Source: Erythroxylum novogranatense
Lineage: Eukaryota; Streptophyta; Magnoliopsida; Malpighiales; Erythroxylaceae
Length of the DNA: 64,000 nucleotides
NCBI GenBank assembly: GCA_029891385.1
Contig: CM057228.1
Location: 84,122,964-84,186,963 of the forward strand
Direction of reading: 5' to 3'
Shown: piece by piece, positions 25,479 through 37,060 of the stretch
How the letters are laid out: the number at the start of each line of letters is the position of its first letter
How positions within the stretch are numbered: the first letter of the stretch is position 1
Made by a program: the position numbers and the translations under genes
The notes under the pieces: generated by a model
What the model was told of the DNA's origin: nothing
What the model saw: only the letters and a program-made list of their open reading frames with translations
Databases searched by the model: none

Positions 25479-25642
25479 ACATACTCGATATTATCAAATA
25501 TAACAATTTTCTGCAATCTTGTGAAGTAATGTCACTCCTACATGAACATAACTACATGGAACATACTCGATATTATCAAATATAACAATTTTCTGCAATC
25601 TTGTGAAGTAATGTCACTGCTACATGAACATAACTACAAATC
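25479..25642. repeat. 82-bp near-perfect tandem duplication
   Basis: ACATACTCGATATTATCAAA... at 25479-25560 is repeated at 25561-25640 with one visible substitution (CACTCCTAC versus CACTGCTAC). The high identity points to a recent duplication. No coding content. Confidence 0.9.
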
Positions 25643-25844
25643 CATGTAAGGTCTTTAAAATCTGCGCCTTACATTCTTCCAGGATTCTAAAGTATTCTGT
25701 TGTAACAATATTCAGTACTAAAATGTCAAAAAAAAATTGTGACTTTGATATACAATCTTATTGAAGAATAGTTGCTTACTTTCAATGAGTAAAGGCAATC
25801 AGTGAATTTTGCAGTTGTCGTGTACATACGGGACAGGCATAGCA

Positions 25845-26342
25845 TGTTGTGAAATTCAAGTTAATTTTCACCGATAATTACAAATTTATCTTGAGTATTA
25901 TTGTCTAAGTGAATAGAGTATAAACGATTGTACTGAAAAATTACATCAGGTAAATTCCTAAAAAAGATTAGAGGGGTCACAAATGATTCCACTTAAATCA
26001 TAATCTCGTAGACAGAATTTTCCTAGACATGTAATTTAATAGCACAATAATTCATTACAATTATACCCGACAATAGTTATTAAATAGGCAAATAAAGAAT
26101 ATCAGAATTTAATGAGATTCAACCAATTATGTCTACTTCCTCGAATAATACTAAATTGATATTTCACTATTTTCAAGAAATAATATAAGTGAAATATTAC
26201 AAAAGAGATAAGGAAACACAATTTTTGGGGACGATTTAACTAAGGAGGAGAGGGTCCTTTTATAGTTTTAGAAACCTTTACCATTCCCACACATTTCTGA
26301 TGTGAGATTATGGAATGAGTCATAATATTTGACCACTCAACA
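25845..26342 (-). repeat. 3' LTR of the 25.8-29.4 kb copia element
   Basis: Direct repeat of 28910-29396; intact TGTTG/CAACA ends. Next to it, on the minus strand, AAGGTAGAGATT could be the remnant polypurine tract. Confidence 0.88.
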
Positions 26343-26399
26343 AATCTCTACCTTAGCAAATTCCACTTTTTCAAATCTCTCACAAAACTCATCTCTAGT

Positions 26400-28760
26400 A
26401 GTGTCTTCAAATGCACTTTATGACACCCATCTTCAATTTTTAGCAATATTGATCAAGTTCAAATATTATTGGAACTTGACCACAATCATTACCTTCGTCA
26501 ACATATCAACGGGATTCTCAGTGGTCATAATCTTCTGAATTGTTACTTCATCTTCTTCTAGAATTTCTCATACAATATGATAACAAATATCGATATGCTT
26601 CGTTCTTGCATGGTAAACCTAGTTCTTAACTAAATAGCACTCTGACTATCGCAGTACACTTTGATGTGCTTTTGTTGAACCCCTAATTCACCAAGAAATC
26701 CTTGAAGTCAAATTGCCTTTTTCACAGCCTCTGTAGCTATCATATACTCTGCTTCGTTGTCGACAAAGCAACTGTTAACTGTAAAGTAAACTCCAACTAA
26801 TTGGTGCCTTTGCAAGAGTAAACACATAGCCAATAGTTGATCGACTTTTATCTAAATCACAGGTATAGTCAGAATCACAATATTTAGTTACACATTAACT
26901 CTCTTGTTTATCCCGTTGAAATACCAAACCAAAATTTATAGTGTTCAAAATGCACCGTAGAATCTATTTCACAGCTTACCAATGCTCCTTGCCTAGATCA
27001 TACATATACCTACTCACAACCTTAACTACTTGTGAAATATCAAGCCTTATATACATTTATAGCATACATCAAGCTATCAACTGCATTCGCATACGATACT
27101 TTAGTCATGTATTCTCATTCTGCATCTTTCTTTAGAGATAGGCATGCATTGAGCTTTACATGAGTGAGCGGATTAATAACATGTTTTTTACTTTTCATTC
27201 ATGCCAAAATGTTGTAGTACCTTTTTCAAATATCACCTTTAAGTCAACCACAGTCTCCCTAACTTTCTATCTCTACTTATCTTTAGCGAGAATTTTCTCG
27301 ATTTCACCCAAATCCTTCATTTGAAACTCCTGATTCAACTGAATCTTCAATCTCTAAATTTCTCTTTAATTCTTTAAAGTTATCAGCATATCATCAACAT
27401 ATAGAAGAAGATAGATGCAGGATCTATCTTGTAGCTTACTAAAATACACACAGTGATTGTATTTGCTTCTCGTGTACTTTTGCCCCATCATAAACTTGTC
27501 AAATCACTTATACCACTGCCTAGGATATTGTTTCAATCTGTACAACAATTTTTCAAGCTTGCACACCACATTCTCTTTTCCAACAACTTTAAAAGCTTTT
27601 GGCTAAGTTATATAGATTTCTTCCTCTAAGTTTTCATGTAAAAATGTAGTTTTTACATCAAATTGAATTAGTTTCATGACAAATTGTGCTTCGTCTATCT
27701 TTTTGTTTCGTTTGTGTTTTGTTTCGTCTGCTTCGTGGCATTCGTCTGTCTTATGGCATTCGTCTGCCTTCTTCCATATGTCTGCTTTCTCATTGGATTT
27801 TGTCTGACCCTATTGTCTGCCTTCAAGGTCTTCATGAAAATGGTAGATCTTGGAGTCCTCTTTCGAACTACCCAAAGAACATCCTAATCCGATACCCATA
27901 AATAAAAATAAATCCAAATATCCCCAAAATAAGTTTAGTATAGTTGAGTGCAAACATTGTTTCCGTCAAATGTCTCCGAATGTTTGAGTTTCGAAAACGG
28001 GACCCAACAAAAGGCATATTCATCTTTGTTCAATTTGAGTCTTGACTTCAATCTGCCTTTCTTTCCTTTAATATGGCTCAGCGAGCAGCCTCTGACTACC
28101 AAAGCTTCTGATGCTCCAATTATACGTTCTTCCTTTATCTTCCTTTTTAATTCATGACTGTACAAAATAGTTGTAACTTCACTAAGAGACACATCAACTT
28201 TTTCATGAAAGTAGAGTAGTTTCAAGAAATTCAAACTCCTCATAAAGGGATCCTAACAACATCAAAGTCATATCTTCATCTTCAAATATCATATCTAAAT
28301 GCATTAAATCAATAACTAACTGATTAAAACTAGTGATGTGATCATTTATAGCGATATCCAAAACATAAGAGAAACGAAACAGTCTTTTCTTCATATAGAG
28401 TTTATTCTGGCTATTTTTTTAGGAATTTCTCTTCCAACACGTTCCATAATTTAGATGCAGAAGTTTCTTCGAGAAAACATATTTTTGCTCTCTAAAAAGA
28501 CACGTTCGAATTGTATCACTTGCTAAACGATTTATAATTTTCTAATCTTTCTTCTCAACATCATATGGTTCCTTGTTTTCAATAGCATTGTGAAGACCTT
28601 GCTGAAAAAGAACGTCTTGAACCTCACTTTGCCAAATGCGAAATGACTTGTACCATCAAAATCTCCATTGCAAATCTGGCACTTGTCATAGCAGTTCTTG
28701 TCAGAAGAGACGAGGTAGAAGCAGTCGTCATAAATGATACAGTCATATCTTTGATTTCTG
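26400..28760 (-). pseudogene. Copia gag fused by deletion to RT/RNase H remnants
   Basis: Reading minus strand from 28730: a gag N-terminal segment (CQICNGDFDGTSHFAFGKV), the UBN2-type stretch MKKRLFRFSYVLDIAINDHIT and DMTLMLLGSLYEEFEFLE (28394-28203), then ALVVRGCSLSHIKGKKGRLK to KDEYAFC (near 28000), where a zinc knuckle should begin. After an unplaced 27690-27960 segment the RT follows: FDVKTTFLHENLEEEIYI (near 27665-27610, with a frame change), KLEKLLYRLKQYPRQWYK (near 27565-27510) and LLLYVDDML (near 27400). RNase H-like traces run down to about 26600. Protease and integrase are gone and many stops remain, so this copy could only be mobilised by other elements, if at all. Confidence 0.8.
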
Positions 28761-28909
28761 TCATTTGTGCTACAATTTTTATTCAATAGCTATCAATATG
28801 AAATGCCAATAGCTCAAGGAAAAATCTTTTCTGATATAAAAGATTAAACCAAAATGCAACTATAGAACATTCTAAAAAAACCTTGATTCTAATACCGATT
28901 TTTGTGAAA

Positions 28910-29396
28910 CTCAGGTTAATTTCTACTAATAATGACAAATTCACCTTGGACACTATTGCATGGATGAATAGAGTGTGAACCATTGTACTGAAAAATCATA
29001 CTAGATAAATTCCCAGAAAAGACTGGAGGGATCATAAATGGTCTCACTTAAAACCCAATCTTCTAGATAGAATTTTTTTAGACATGTAATTTAATAACAC
29101 AATAATTCACTACAACTATACTTGACAATAACTATTAAATAGACAAATAAAAAATACTAAAATTTAATGAGGTTCAATCAATTATCCCTACATTTTTAGA
29201 CCTACTAAATTGATATTTCACTATTTTCAGAAAATAATACAAGTAAAATACTACAAAAGGGAGAAGGAAATACAATTTCTGGGAATGATTTAATTAAGGA
29301 GGGAAGGCTCCTTTTGTGATTTTAGAAAGCTCTACCATTCTCACATATTTCCGACGTGGAATTGTGAAATGAGCCATAATATTTGGTCACTCAAAG
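28910..29396 (-). repeat. 5' LTR of the 25.8-29.4 kb copia element
   Basis: Direct repeat of 25845-26342, with its terminal TGTTG changed to TTTTTG and its CA end changed to AG; followed by the TAGCG copy of the target duplication. Confidence 0.86.
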
Positions 29397-29401
29397 TAGC
29401 G

Positions 29402-30804
29402 ACTACCCCTAGGAAGCATTTGCCTACAAGTTATGCCAAAATTCTAAACGATTGATTTTTTCACTAAAAGAAAAAGAAAAGACTCAACGGGTAAATGGTC
29501 TAATCAATATTTATGTACCCAAAAACTTGCTAAATCACGGAAGTTCGAGAGCTCAAATCAAGCAACTTGAGAATTAACAGATCTGGTTTGCCACCAGCTA
29601 TGTGGTAGATGAGAAAGCCATCTTGAAGCAGAGGTAAGAAGTTGAAACCTTAAAGATGTTGATGCATGTGGTTTACAGCCTATATATTGTCCAGAGAGAA
29701 GACGATGATGATGATTATCACTTGAATGGTCCCTTTCAACCTTTAAACTTTGTAGCTGAGAAGGACCCTCAATCCTCTGATTCATCATTATTTCCATTTT
29801 CATTCCTTAATTACCATCACTTGCATGTATACTTTAGACTTGTGATTATTGATTCCCTATTAAGTGCGTTTAGTTGTAAGCATCATATTGCATTAAAAAG
29901 CAACCTTTTTATGATTATAATTAAGCCATCATCACTTGTAACAATGTCTGGTCCATGGCAACTTTCTTGTCTCTATGTTTCCAATGAATAGGAAGAGAAG
30001 ATTAAGCATCAAATCAATTGTGAAATCACAATCTTCCAAAGGGTAAAAGGCCGTTTTCCTATGCTTTGTGAGGAGCCGAAGGAATTATATTTGCCTTGTT
30101 ATTTTGCAGACATTGTGAAATTTAGTAGTGATATCCACTATCACGCCACTCATAATTTGTTGGTGAACCAGTCGTTATATTTAAGAGACAATACATCTCC
30201 CTCTAGAAGAAACATCACGCTATTACTGCTTTTCTCCCGTACGCTTATTCCTTGAAACAAGAAATGGATATACGTCTTGTCTCAAATCGTAAACCCTGCA
30301 TCTATGGAAAGGTTTGCACACATTTAGCCTTCCTTATTTCTCAGACATGCACTAACTTAAGTGTTACCACTCAGACATTCTTTCTGGTAAGTCTACATCA
30401 ACATCCCTACAAAATTCTTGGATCAATAAGCCAACAATTAACAAAAAAACGCAAAGATGGGAAGCTCTCAATTCAGTGCAACGGAAGACATTACATAGGG
30501 TATACCCCATTTCTTTGTTTTCATGTGCTATTCTTTTCCTAAAGGGAACAAAGATCAGGTTTTTCCCTTATCAAAGTTTACCTATTCCCGAGACGACAGA
30601 ACATTTCCGCATCAGGTTGAGTGTAGAAGACAAAAGCACGAATTGAACATGCGCTTCCCATCCTAGAAAAAGATAGACACAAGCACAAGCATTACCTTAT
30701 GGCCATCTAATTGTCAGTTAAACTAGTTGCACATGAAATCACCCTTTAGTACTCTTTTAATAAGTTATGATATTTATTTACTCAAGCCCCGTCCTTCTTC
30801 CCCT
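29402..30804. other. Intergenic DNA without recognisable content
   Basis: Several short open frames (for example 29656-29991) but none with a recognisable family, signal peptide or splice-supported extension. No repeat border identified. Confidence 0.4.
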
Positions 30805-31030
30805 CAAACAACTACATTGTACAATTTTGGAGTGGAGATACATGATAGTTTGGTATATAGTCTACCAAAAAATAATGGTTCACGTGTAGAAGAAAATGAC
30901 TTGTATTTGGTAGGTATCAAACAACTACATTACACACTTCTGGAGTGGAAATACTTTGATAGTTTGGTATATAGTCTATCAAAAATTAATGGTTCACGGG
31001 TAGAAGAAAATGATTTGTATTTGGTTGGTA
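30805..31030. repeat. 113/114-bp diverged tandem duplication
   Basis: CAAACAACTACATT... at 30805 and again at 30918; the second half of each copy (GATAGTTTGGTATATAGTCT, from 30844 and 30958) is offset by 114 bp. A 102-codon open frame (30727-31035) spans both copies and so repeats SRVEENDLYLVG. I do not recognise a protein family, and an open frame this short can be chance. Confidence 0.75.
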
Positions 31031-32659
31031 GTTAGCGTTTGATTTTGTTTCTTTTTGGGTCACATGAAGATTAGAGTTTGGATGTTGTGTTAAAAGTTGA
31101 AAGTGTGATTAGAACTTAGTAGTTAGGAGGAAAAGACAGAAAAAAGGGAAAGCCAAAACAATGATGAGCAAGCATATATGTGCACATGAGAGGCAACAGA
31201 AGGTGGCCACGTGAAGATGAAGGTGATAGAAGGGGGGATTCATATATGACCCCTCAGTCTCATCATCATCTTTTTTATGCAGCTATGATGTCCATGTCCC
31301 CACACTCTTTTGTTACATACAGGGAAAAGGAGCAGCAGGAATGGATGCCAAGATTGCATGTTGCCGCCAAAAGATACCCCAGAAAAGGGTACATGTGTCA
31401 CGTGACGAGGAAAATCCACGTGTATCTGTCTTAAATGTGGGGTCATTATCAGCAGCAGCAGCAGTATTGTTGTGTCCAATTCAATCCATATGTCGCATAG
31501 TAATCGTAGCTTTTATTTTTATTATTATTTTTTTTTACATAAAAGAAAAGAAAACATCGAAAATTAAGTGAGTCGGAGGAAACTGATCCCCGACATATCC
31601 TCTAAAAGGAGATTAAGGCACCCTGAGAGTGGTACATCATAATAAAACGCTTTATGTCGCTCGACGTCGCGGGTCAACGAATTTCGTCCCAAGATCTATT
31701 CTTCTTTTCAGTATATGTAGCGATGAACAACAGACCAATTCCGGTTGAGGAGTTTCCGGATACCCATAACAAGAGGGTTGTCCGACTGAGAGCGGAAGGT
31801 CACAGAGGACAAGAGCTAGTGTACCCCTATCGAGTCCACTTCTATTTCAATCTGACGGAAGCCCAATCGCCAAACTAAAGAAATACCAGTGTAAACAGCC
31901 CAAAATTTCGCTAACTGCGCCGAGCACTACCCTAAGAGTTGAGAGAACCCACCTCACCAGCTATTGGAAATGAACCCAAACATTTGTCTGACAGTTGCAC
32001 TTGCCAGTGCTATTCAACTTTGGTGCCATTTAGTGGGTTATGGCCCATACTAACTCCAAAGATATCAGTTTTAGGCCTTTTATCCGATGCAGTCAGTCCA
32101 GATTTTGCAGAGCTTAACATATCGAGATTTATTAGACAGATCAAGCAAGCACACTAACTTGTTAAAATCCTGACGTACGAAGAAAAAGAAGAGAATGTGT
32201 AGTCCTGTCTACTCAATTGTGTTGTATGATAGCACACAATTTAACTCAAATGATCGACTCCTCTGTATCTCAGGAGGCTCTAGATTCAAGTGGATAACAA
32301 ATAAAAGTAGCTCAAATGTTGATAGAGAGAGTGAGTGAGTGATCCTCCCTGACACTGAACGGCGGTTAGACCGTGACACACCACACCCGTGCTGTATTGG
32401 TATGATCTCACCGAATCGCCGTCTACACAAAATAAATTCCCAGAAAAAACCAATGCTCTTTACCTTTTTCCTTTTCCAAATCATCAACGATCAGCGTTTA
32501 TTCCCCTTTAGTCTTTCCTAATTGTCACACCAAGTCTAGTGAACAGATTCTTGTCTTCTTTATTAGGTCCTCGCAAAGATTACTGAGCCAAAGAAATAAA
32601 ACTTCTTGAATTGGGAATTCATGTTAATTGTGTCCTCCCAACCTGCATGTTCTTTGAAA
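31031..32659. other. Upstream region of the glucanase gene, with G-box motifs
   Basis: Palindromic CACGTG occurs near 31208, 31398 and 31418, and once earlier near 30887. A CAG/AGC trinucleotide run lies near 31450-31462. A slightly GC-richer stretch 31640-31880 has an open frame but no recognised family. No gene assigned. Confidence 0.45.
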
Positions 32660-32760
32660 CCTTCTTTATAAACACTAATGTGACGGCATCACCTGGAGTC
32701 CGTCTGTTGAAAGCATCTAGCATTTAACTACTTCTTCCAATCCAATTCAAAGCTCTGCAA
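32660..32760 (+). promoter_or_regulatory. TATA box and 5' UTR of the glucanase gene
   Basis: CTTTATAAACAC at 32664-32675 gives a TATAAA box (32667-32672) about 88 bp before the ATG at 32760, the usual plant spacing for a short 5' UTR. Confidence 0.6.
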
Positions 32761-34333
32761 TGTCACGAAACATGAGTCATTGTGTTCTCTTCCTGCTCTT
32801 TCTCCTTGTCCCCTCAAGTGAGTATCTTTATATATAAAAACAAGTTCTTTAACCTCTCGCGACTAATTTCTTGTTTCTTATATTTTACGATAACAGATGC
32901 GCAAAACAAAAATTTGATCGGCGTGAACTTGGGCAGACTAGGGAACAATTTGCCATCTGCATATCGGTCAATTGAAATCCTGAAATCAATGAACGCAAGT
33001 CTCGTCAAGCTCTACGACGCAGACCCTGAGTTGTTGAAACTCTTGTCAGGTTCTAAAATCCGCGTCTCCATTATGGTCCCTAATCGTGAAATCATCAACA
33101 TTGCTTCCAATCAAACCTTGGCTAACAATTGGGTCCGCAAAAACGTCCTCACCTACTACCCTGAAACCAAGATTCGGTTCATTCTGGTGGGCAACGAGGT
33201 TCTCAGCTTTTATTCGGAAGAAGACAGACGAATTTGCCCCAATATTGTACCTGCAATGAGAAAGATCAAGAACTCTCTAAAAAATCACGGTATTCGAAAC
33301 ATCAAAATCAGTACCCCAGTAGCTATGGACGTATTGAAAACACCATTCCCACCATCAAACGGAACGTTTCGAACTGATATCTCTCGCTCAGTTATCGTGC
33401 CTTTGCTGAAGTTCTTGAATGGCACCAAATCATTTTTCTTCGTTGATGTGTATCCCTATTTTCCATGGTCCGGTAACCCCACCAACATGAGCCTTGCTTT
33501 TGCATTGTTCAAATCAAGCATTAGGTACACAGATCCTGGCAGTGGCTTGGTCTACACAAACCTCCTAGACCAAATGATAGACTCTCTGATCTTTGCAATG
33601 AAAAGACTAGGCTACCCCAATATCAGAGTAGGAATATCTGAGACTGGTTGGCCTCATGAAGGCGATCTTGATCAAGCAGGAGCAAATATCTATAATGCAG
33701 CTTCTTATAATCGAAACTTCATAAACAGGATGACTACTGACTACCCAATTGGCACACCTGCGAGACCAAGAGAAGCAATACCCTCTTTTATCTTCTCATT
33801 GTTCGACGAAAACATCAAGGGGGGTCCAGGAACCGAGCGACATTGGGGTTTGTTGTACGCAAATGCGACGCCTGTATACGACATTGATTTGACAGGGAAG
33901 AAGCTGCTGTCTGACTACAAACCGTTGCCTGTTCCTCACCGAAATGTGGCCTATAAAGGCAAGTTGTGGTGTGTGGTGGAGAAAGGAGCTGACTTGACGA
34001 GGTTGGAGAGGGCACTAGAGTTTGCATGCAATCAAGGCAATGGGACATGTGATGCATTGGCTCCAGGGAAAGAATGCTACGAGCCAGTGTCTATTACTTG
34101 GCATGCGAGCTATGCGTTTAGCTCTTACTGGGCAAGGTACAGGAACGAGGGTGCTAATTGCTTCTTCGATGGACTTGCCAGGCAAACCACAAGGAATCCA
34201 AGTATGTTTAACGATACTAGTTATGTGGATTATTTTGTGTTAACAATGCCAGCTTTTATATGAAGATCTATAGTTGCAAATGTTGAATTTTGCAGGCAGT
34301 GGATTGTGCCAGTTCCCGAGCGTGACCCCCTGA
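32760..34333 (+). CDS. Secreted glucan endo-1,3-beta-glucosidase, GH17 + X8/CBM43, 3 exons
   Basis: Exons 32760-32817, 32897-34201 and 34296-34333 (introns 79 and 94 bp) encode 466 aa. Residues 1-20 form a signal peptide (CVLFLLFLLVPS), split by intron 1 as is common in this family. The GH17 domain spans about 26-360: IGVNLGRLGNNLPS, the acid/base Glu at E120 in VGNEVL, the nucleophile at E268 in ISETGWPHEGD, and GGPGTERHWGLL. The X8/CBM43 domain (about 375-466) starts KLWCVVEKGA and has cysteines at 378, 397, 404, 413 and 441. The third exon adds the sixth, C459, and the family-typical end CQFPSVTP. Without splicing, exon 2 reads through to a stop at 34261-34263 with an unrelated tail. The enzyme should hydrolyse or bind beta-1,3-glucan (callose) in the cell wall. 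There is no hydrophobic C-terminal GPI signal. Confidence 0.94.
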
Positions 34334-34739
34334 ATATTGGCAACGAATTTAAAGATGGTGAATGATGGAGGCTGAAAGATGGTCAATCATATATAATTCC
34401 ACATCGTTTTTTCCTACAATTTTTCACCTCATAGTATGTAACTTCGGTGTAGGACGATCAACTACATATTATGTTCTAAAGTTGTAACTTTCCATATCTG
34501 TTCCTGTATTTCTTTCCAATACGTAAGGAATTTCAAAATTTTCAGCAATTTTGTGGATCAAGTCATGAATTATTGTCAGGGAAATAATACCTGTGCAAGT
34601 ATGTTAGCTAATTTTCGTACACGATAATCAGCTAAGGAATTTCTATGCATTTTTGCACTTTTTTGCAATGAATATGTAGACTGGAACATAGTCCTAGTTT
34701 TGAAGCTCACAGTCTACTAAGTAGCTGGATTTGGTCCTC
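34334..34739. other. 3' flank of the glucanase gene
   Basis: AT-rich 3' UTR and flank; the outer edge of the copia element C4 begins somewhere after about 34700 but its exact border is not clear. Confidence 0.45.
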
Positions 34740-35316
34740 TTTACCCGGTGAACCGAGAGCTACCCAACACGGCGATTCATGTAAAACAATTATAGGATCG
34801 ATTCGTTTTACGCGTACCTGTATGGCTGTATCCATGCTTTGTTGTTTCGTTAAATGTTGATATCGTTGAAAGAGTTTTATTTCCTCTCGTCTTCTTTCGT
34901 TCTGATTTTCTCAATGGTTAAGAATAATACGTTTCATAAGTTTTTTCAACTTATATACCATGATCAAAGAACATGTCTTTTGGAATTAGAAGAGAGAGGA
35001 AAAGGGTCTGTGACCTAATTTGGGATCCATTCGAGTAATACCCAATAACCATTATCCTGGGTGCATTTCATATGACTCAATCAATAAATTACATAGGACA
35101 TTAAATAATCTAATATTCTCCCACTTGGCCCATGTTACGACTTAATGATCCAACAACTTTAAGTGCACACAATACATGGAATCGATCAAGTCATCCTTAA
35201 CTGAATTAAGCTGATGGGATCATGGCGGTCACAAGTTATATAACCTGATTCCTTCCATGTATCACATAATCAACTCAACTCAACAAACTTTAAGTGGGTA
35301 ATTCGGTAATTGTTAT
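34740..35316 (-). mobile_element. Copia element C4, 3' LTR and 3' noncoding piece (left part)
   Basis: On the minus strand AAGTGGGAGAA (35116-35126) is a copia-type polypurine tract; to its left lies the 3' LTR with a TATATAAG promoter box (plus-strand CTTATATA near 34949-34957). The piece stops at 35316, where G1 is inserted, and resumes at 45256. The outer LTR end is not defined, so 34740 is approximate. Confidence 0.55.
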
Positions 35317-36492
35317 TGACTGCGCGTCATAACGCTAGTCAAAATAAAATAACTAGACTACTACTGTAGCAGTGGTGAGTCTAGGTCGATCCCACAGAGA
35401 GTGTGTGTAAAGTTTATGAAATGAAATTAATCGGTGTTTAAAAAAAGGGGGTGTTGGATTTTTCAAAGAGGAAAATAAAATAAAACTAACTAATAAAAAC
35501 AAATTAAAGAAAACATGCAATAAAATAAAAAATGTGGGGAATTCAGTAGGGACCCGGTTCTTTGGTTCAATCTCGGCCTACACCATGACTAAGCATATTT
35601 TATTAATTTGTTGTTCTTTAACATTTCCTAGAAATTATTAATTGTGGGTTAATAATTAACCCGAGTTTTCCCTTAGATTTTGTTTAATCAAGATACGATC
35701 GTTGATTAAACTTAACCACCTAACAACTTAGGATACGATCTCTAGATTTAATTAGGCGATAGCATTACGAACTAGGAAAACCGATTAATCAAGGCAACAA
35801 TCACATACGCTCGAGTCATTTAACCTAGGCCATGTTATCCCTAATGATTACGAATTATCAGTCGCTGCACATGAATTTTAACATAACAATTACGGATTAT
35901 ATCGAAATTCTAGCAATATGTTTGAAATTGACAATTCAATGAACGCATTAAAATCATCAATTCACAATACCCAATAAGTTCCCACACAAATAACCGAATA
36001 ATAATGAAAATCCGATTATCATACACGAAACCCAAATCAATTGAAATCGGATAACACAATCAATTCCTAATGAGAGAAAGAAACAACAAAAAATTAAAAT
36101 AATACTTAACTCGGGTCGTCGGCGTCGATTTTACCTTCGAACCGGTATCAAAACGTTTAGCTCTTCATGGGTCTTTCCTAATAAATTGCTTCAACCCTCA
36201 TCTTATGTCCCACCAAAAATCCCCAATCGACTTATCCTTCATGTACCCCTCACTGTTTTCAATGTAGCTTCACGCACTGTTCTGCGCTGTAGCCATGTAT
36301 TAAATCCTCACAAGCTCCAGATCACTGCAGACGCAAGCCGCAGCCACCAAGCCACCAGCACAACTCCCGCCTTCTGCGCTCCAACCGCTGCGCCTGTTGG
36401 GTCACGCCCCTGTGGCCTGCGTCGTCCCCTGTTGCTTCCTTTGGCTTCTGTTTTATTCTCCTTCGTCTACTGTGGCTTGATAAGACCAATAA
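35317..36492 (-). repeat. G1 3' LTR, first part
   Basis: 1176 bp matching 43541 to about 44715 of the other LTR; begins TGACTGCGCG. It is cut off at the TAA at 36490-36492 by the TIR element. Differences from the other LTR are mostly C/T and A/G transitions. ORF-like stretches here (for example 36186-36533) are LTR sequence and not genes. Confidence 0.9.
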
Positions 36493-37060
36493 CCCCCCGT
36501 ATGGTTACTGTCCCCATACATGGGGACAGATAACAAGACAAACAAATCCTGTCCATCATAACCGTTTGGTTTCCGCTTCCAAGATTTTGTCCTCAGTCTC
36601 TGATAGACAGAGATAAAGAAATCTTGTTTACCGTTTTAATGAAAGACAAAAATGCGGAGTCTCTTGTCGCCGGATGAAAATCATTGCTCAACCAACGTTA
36701 CCCCTCTCGTCTGTCTCCCACGCTCATCCCGCCAGTGATCCGCCCTTGTCTCGTAGCTGCATTCTTCTCCGTCGTCCGGTTGGAGTCGCTTACCGAAGAC
36801 GTTTGCCACTGGACAAAGCTCTCACCTTCCCTGTTAGGTCATCATTTTGCGTTGTTCTACGATTTGTTCTTCGAATCGACAATGTGCATTTCGTTTTAGT
36901 TGACGTCTTCTTGTTATGGGGGTTTGGGTTTTTTTTTAAAGATCAGATAACCGCACGTAATCTGTGATTCATCTTCCCCAAGACTCGAGATCTGTTTCCC
37001 GAAATCAGGGTAGAGTGCTTTTTTATAGGTGTAAGTGATTAAAGAAAAGGGGTGCTTTCA

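Larger units (their letters stand above)
25845..29396 (-). mobile_element. Internally deleted Ty1/copia element with both LTRs and target duplication
   Basis: Two direct repeats bound the element: 25845-26342 (498 bp) and 28910-29396 (487 bp). The left copy has perfect TGTTG...CAACA ends. Flanking 5-mers are TAGCA (25840-25844) and TAGCG (29397-29401), a target duplication with one change. Just inside the right LTR, reading minus strand, GGTATTAGAATCAAGG resembles the initiator-tRNA-Met primer site (TGGTATCAGAGC). The element is therefore minus-strand, with 28910-29396 as the 5' LTR. The interior is only about 2.6 kb; protease and integrase are missing. Confidence 0.9.

Noticed and set aside
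31654..31878. 74-codon open frame in a slightly GC-richer stretch
   Set aside because: No recognisable domain, splice context or homologue; cannot be supported as a gene.
34202..34263. Glucanase C-terminus read straight through (MFNDTSYVDYFVLTMPAFI)
   Set aside because: Begins at a GTATGT donor and lacks the sixth X8 cysteine; the spliced version has the family-typical end.
36186..36533. Open frame repeated at 44409-44732
   Set aside because: It is LTR sequence of G1 present in both LTRs; not a gene.
36674..36967. 97-codon open frame, GC-richer than its surroundings, upstream of the uS17 copy
   Set aside because: No family signature; more likely 5' flank or UTR captured with uS17.
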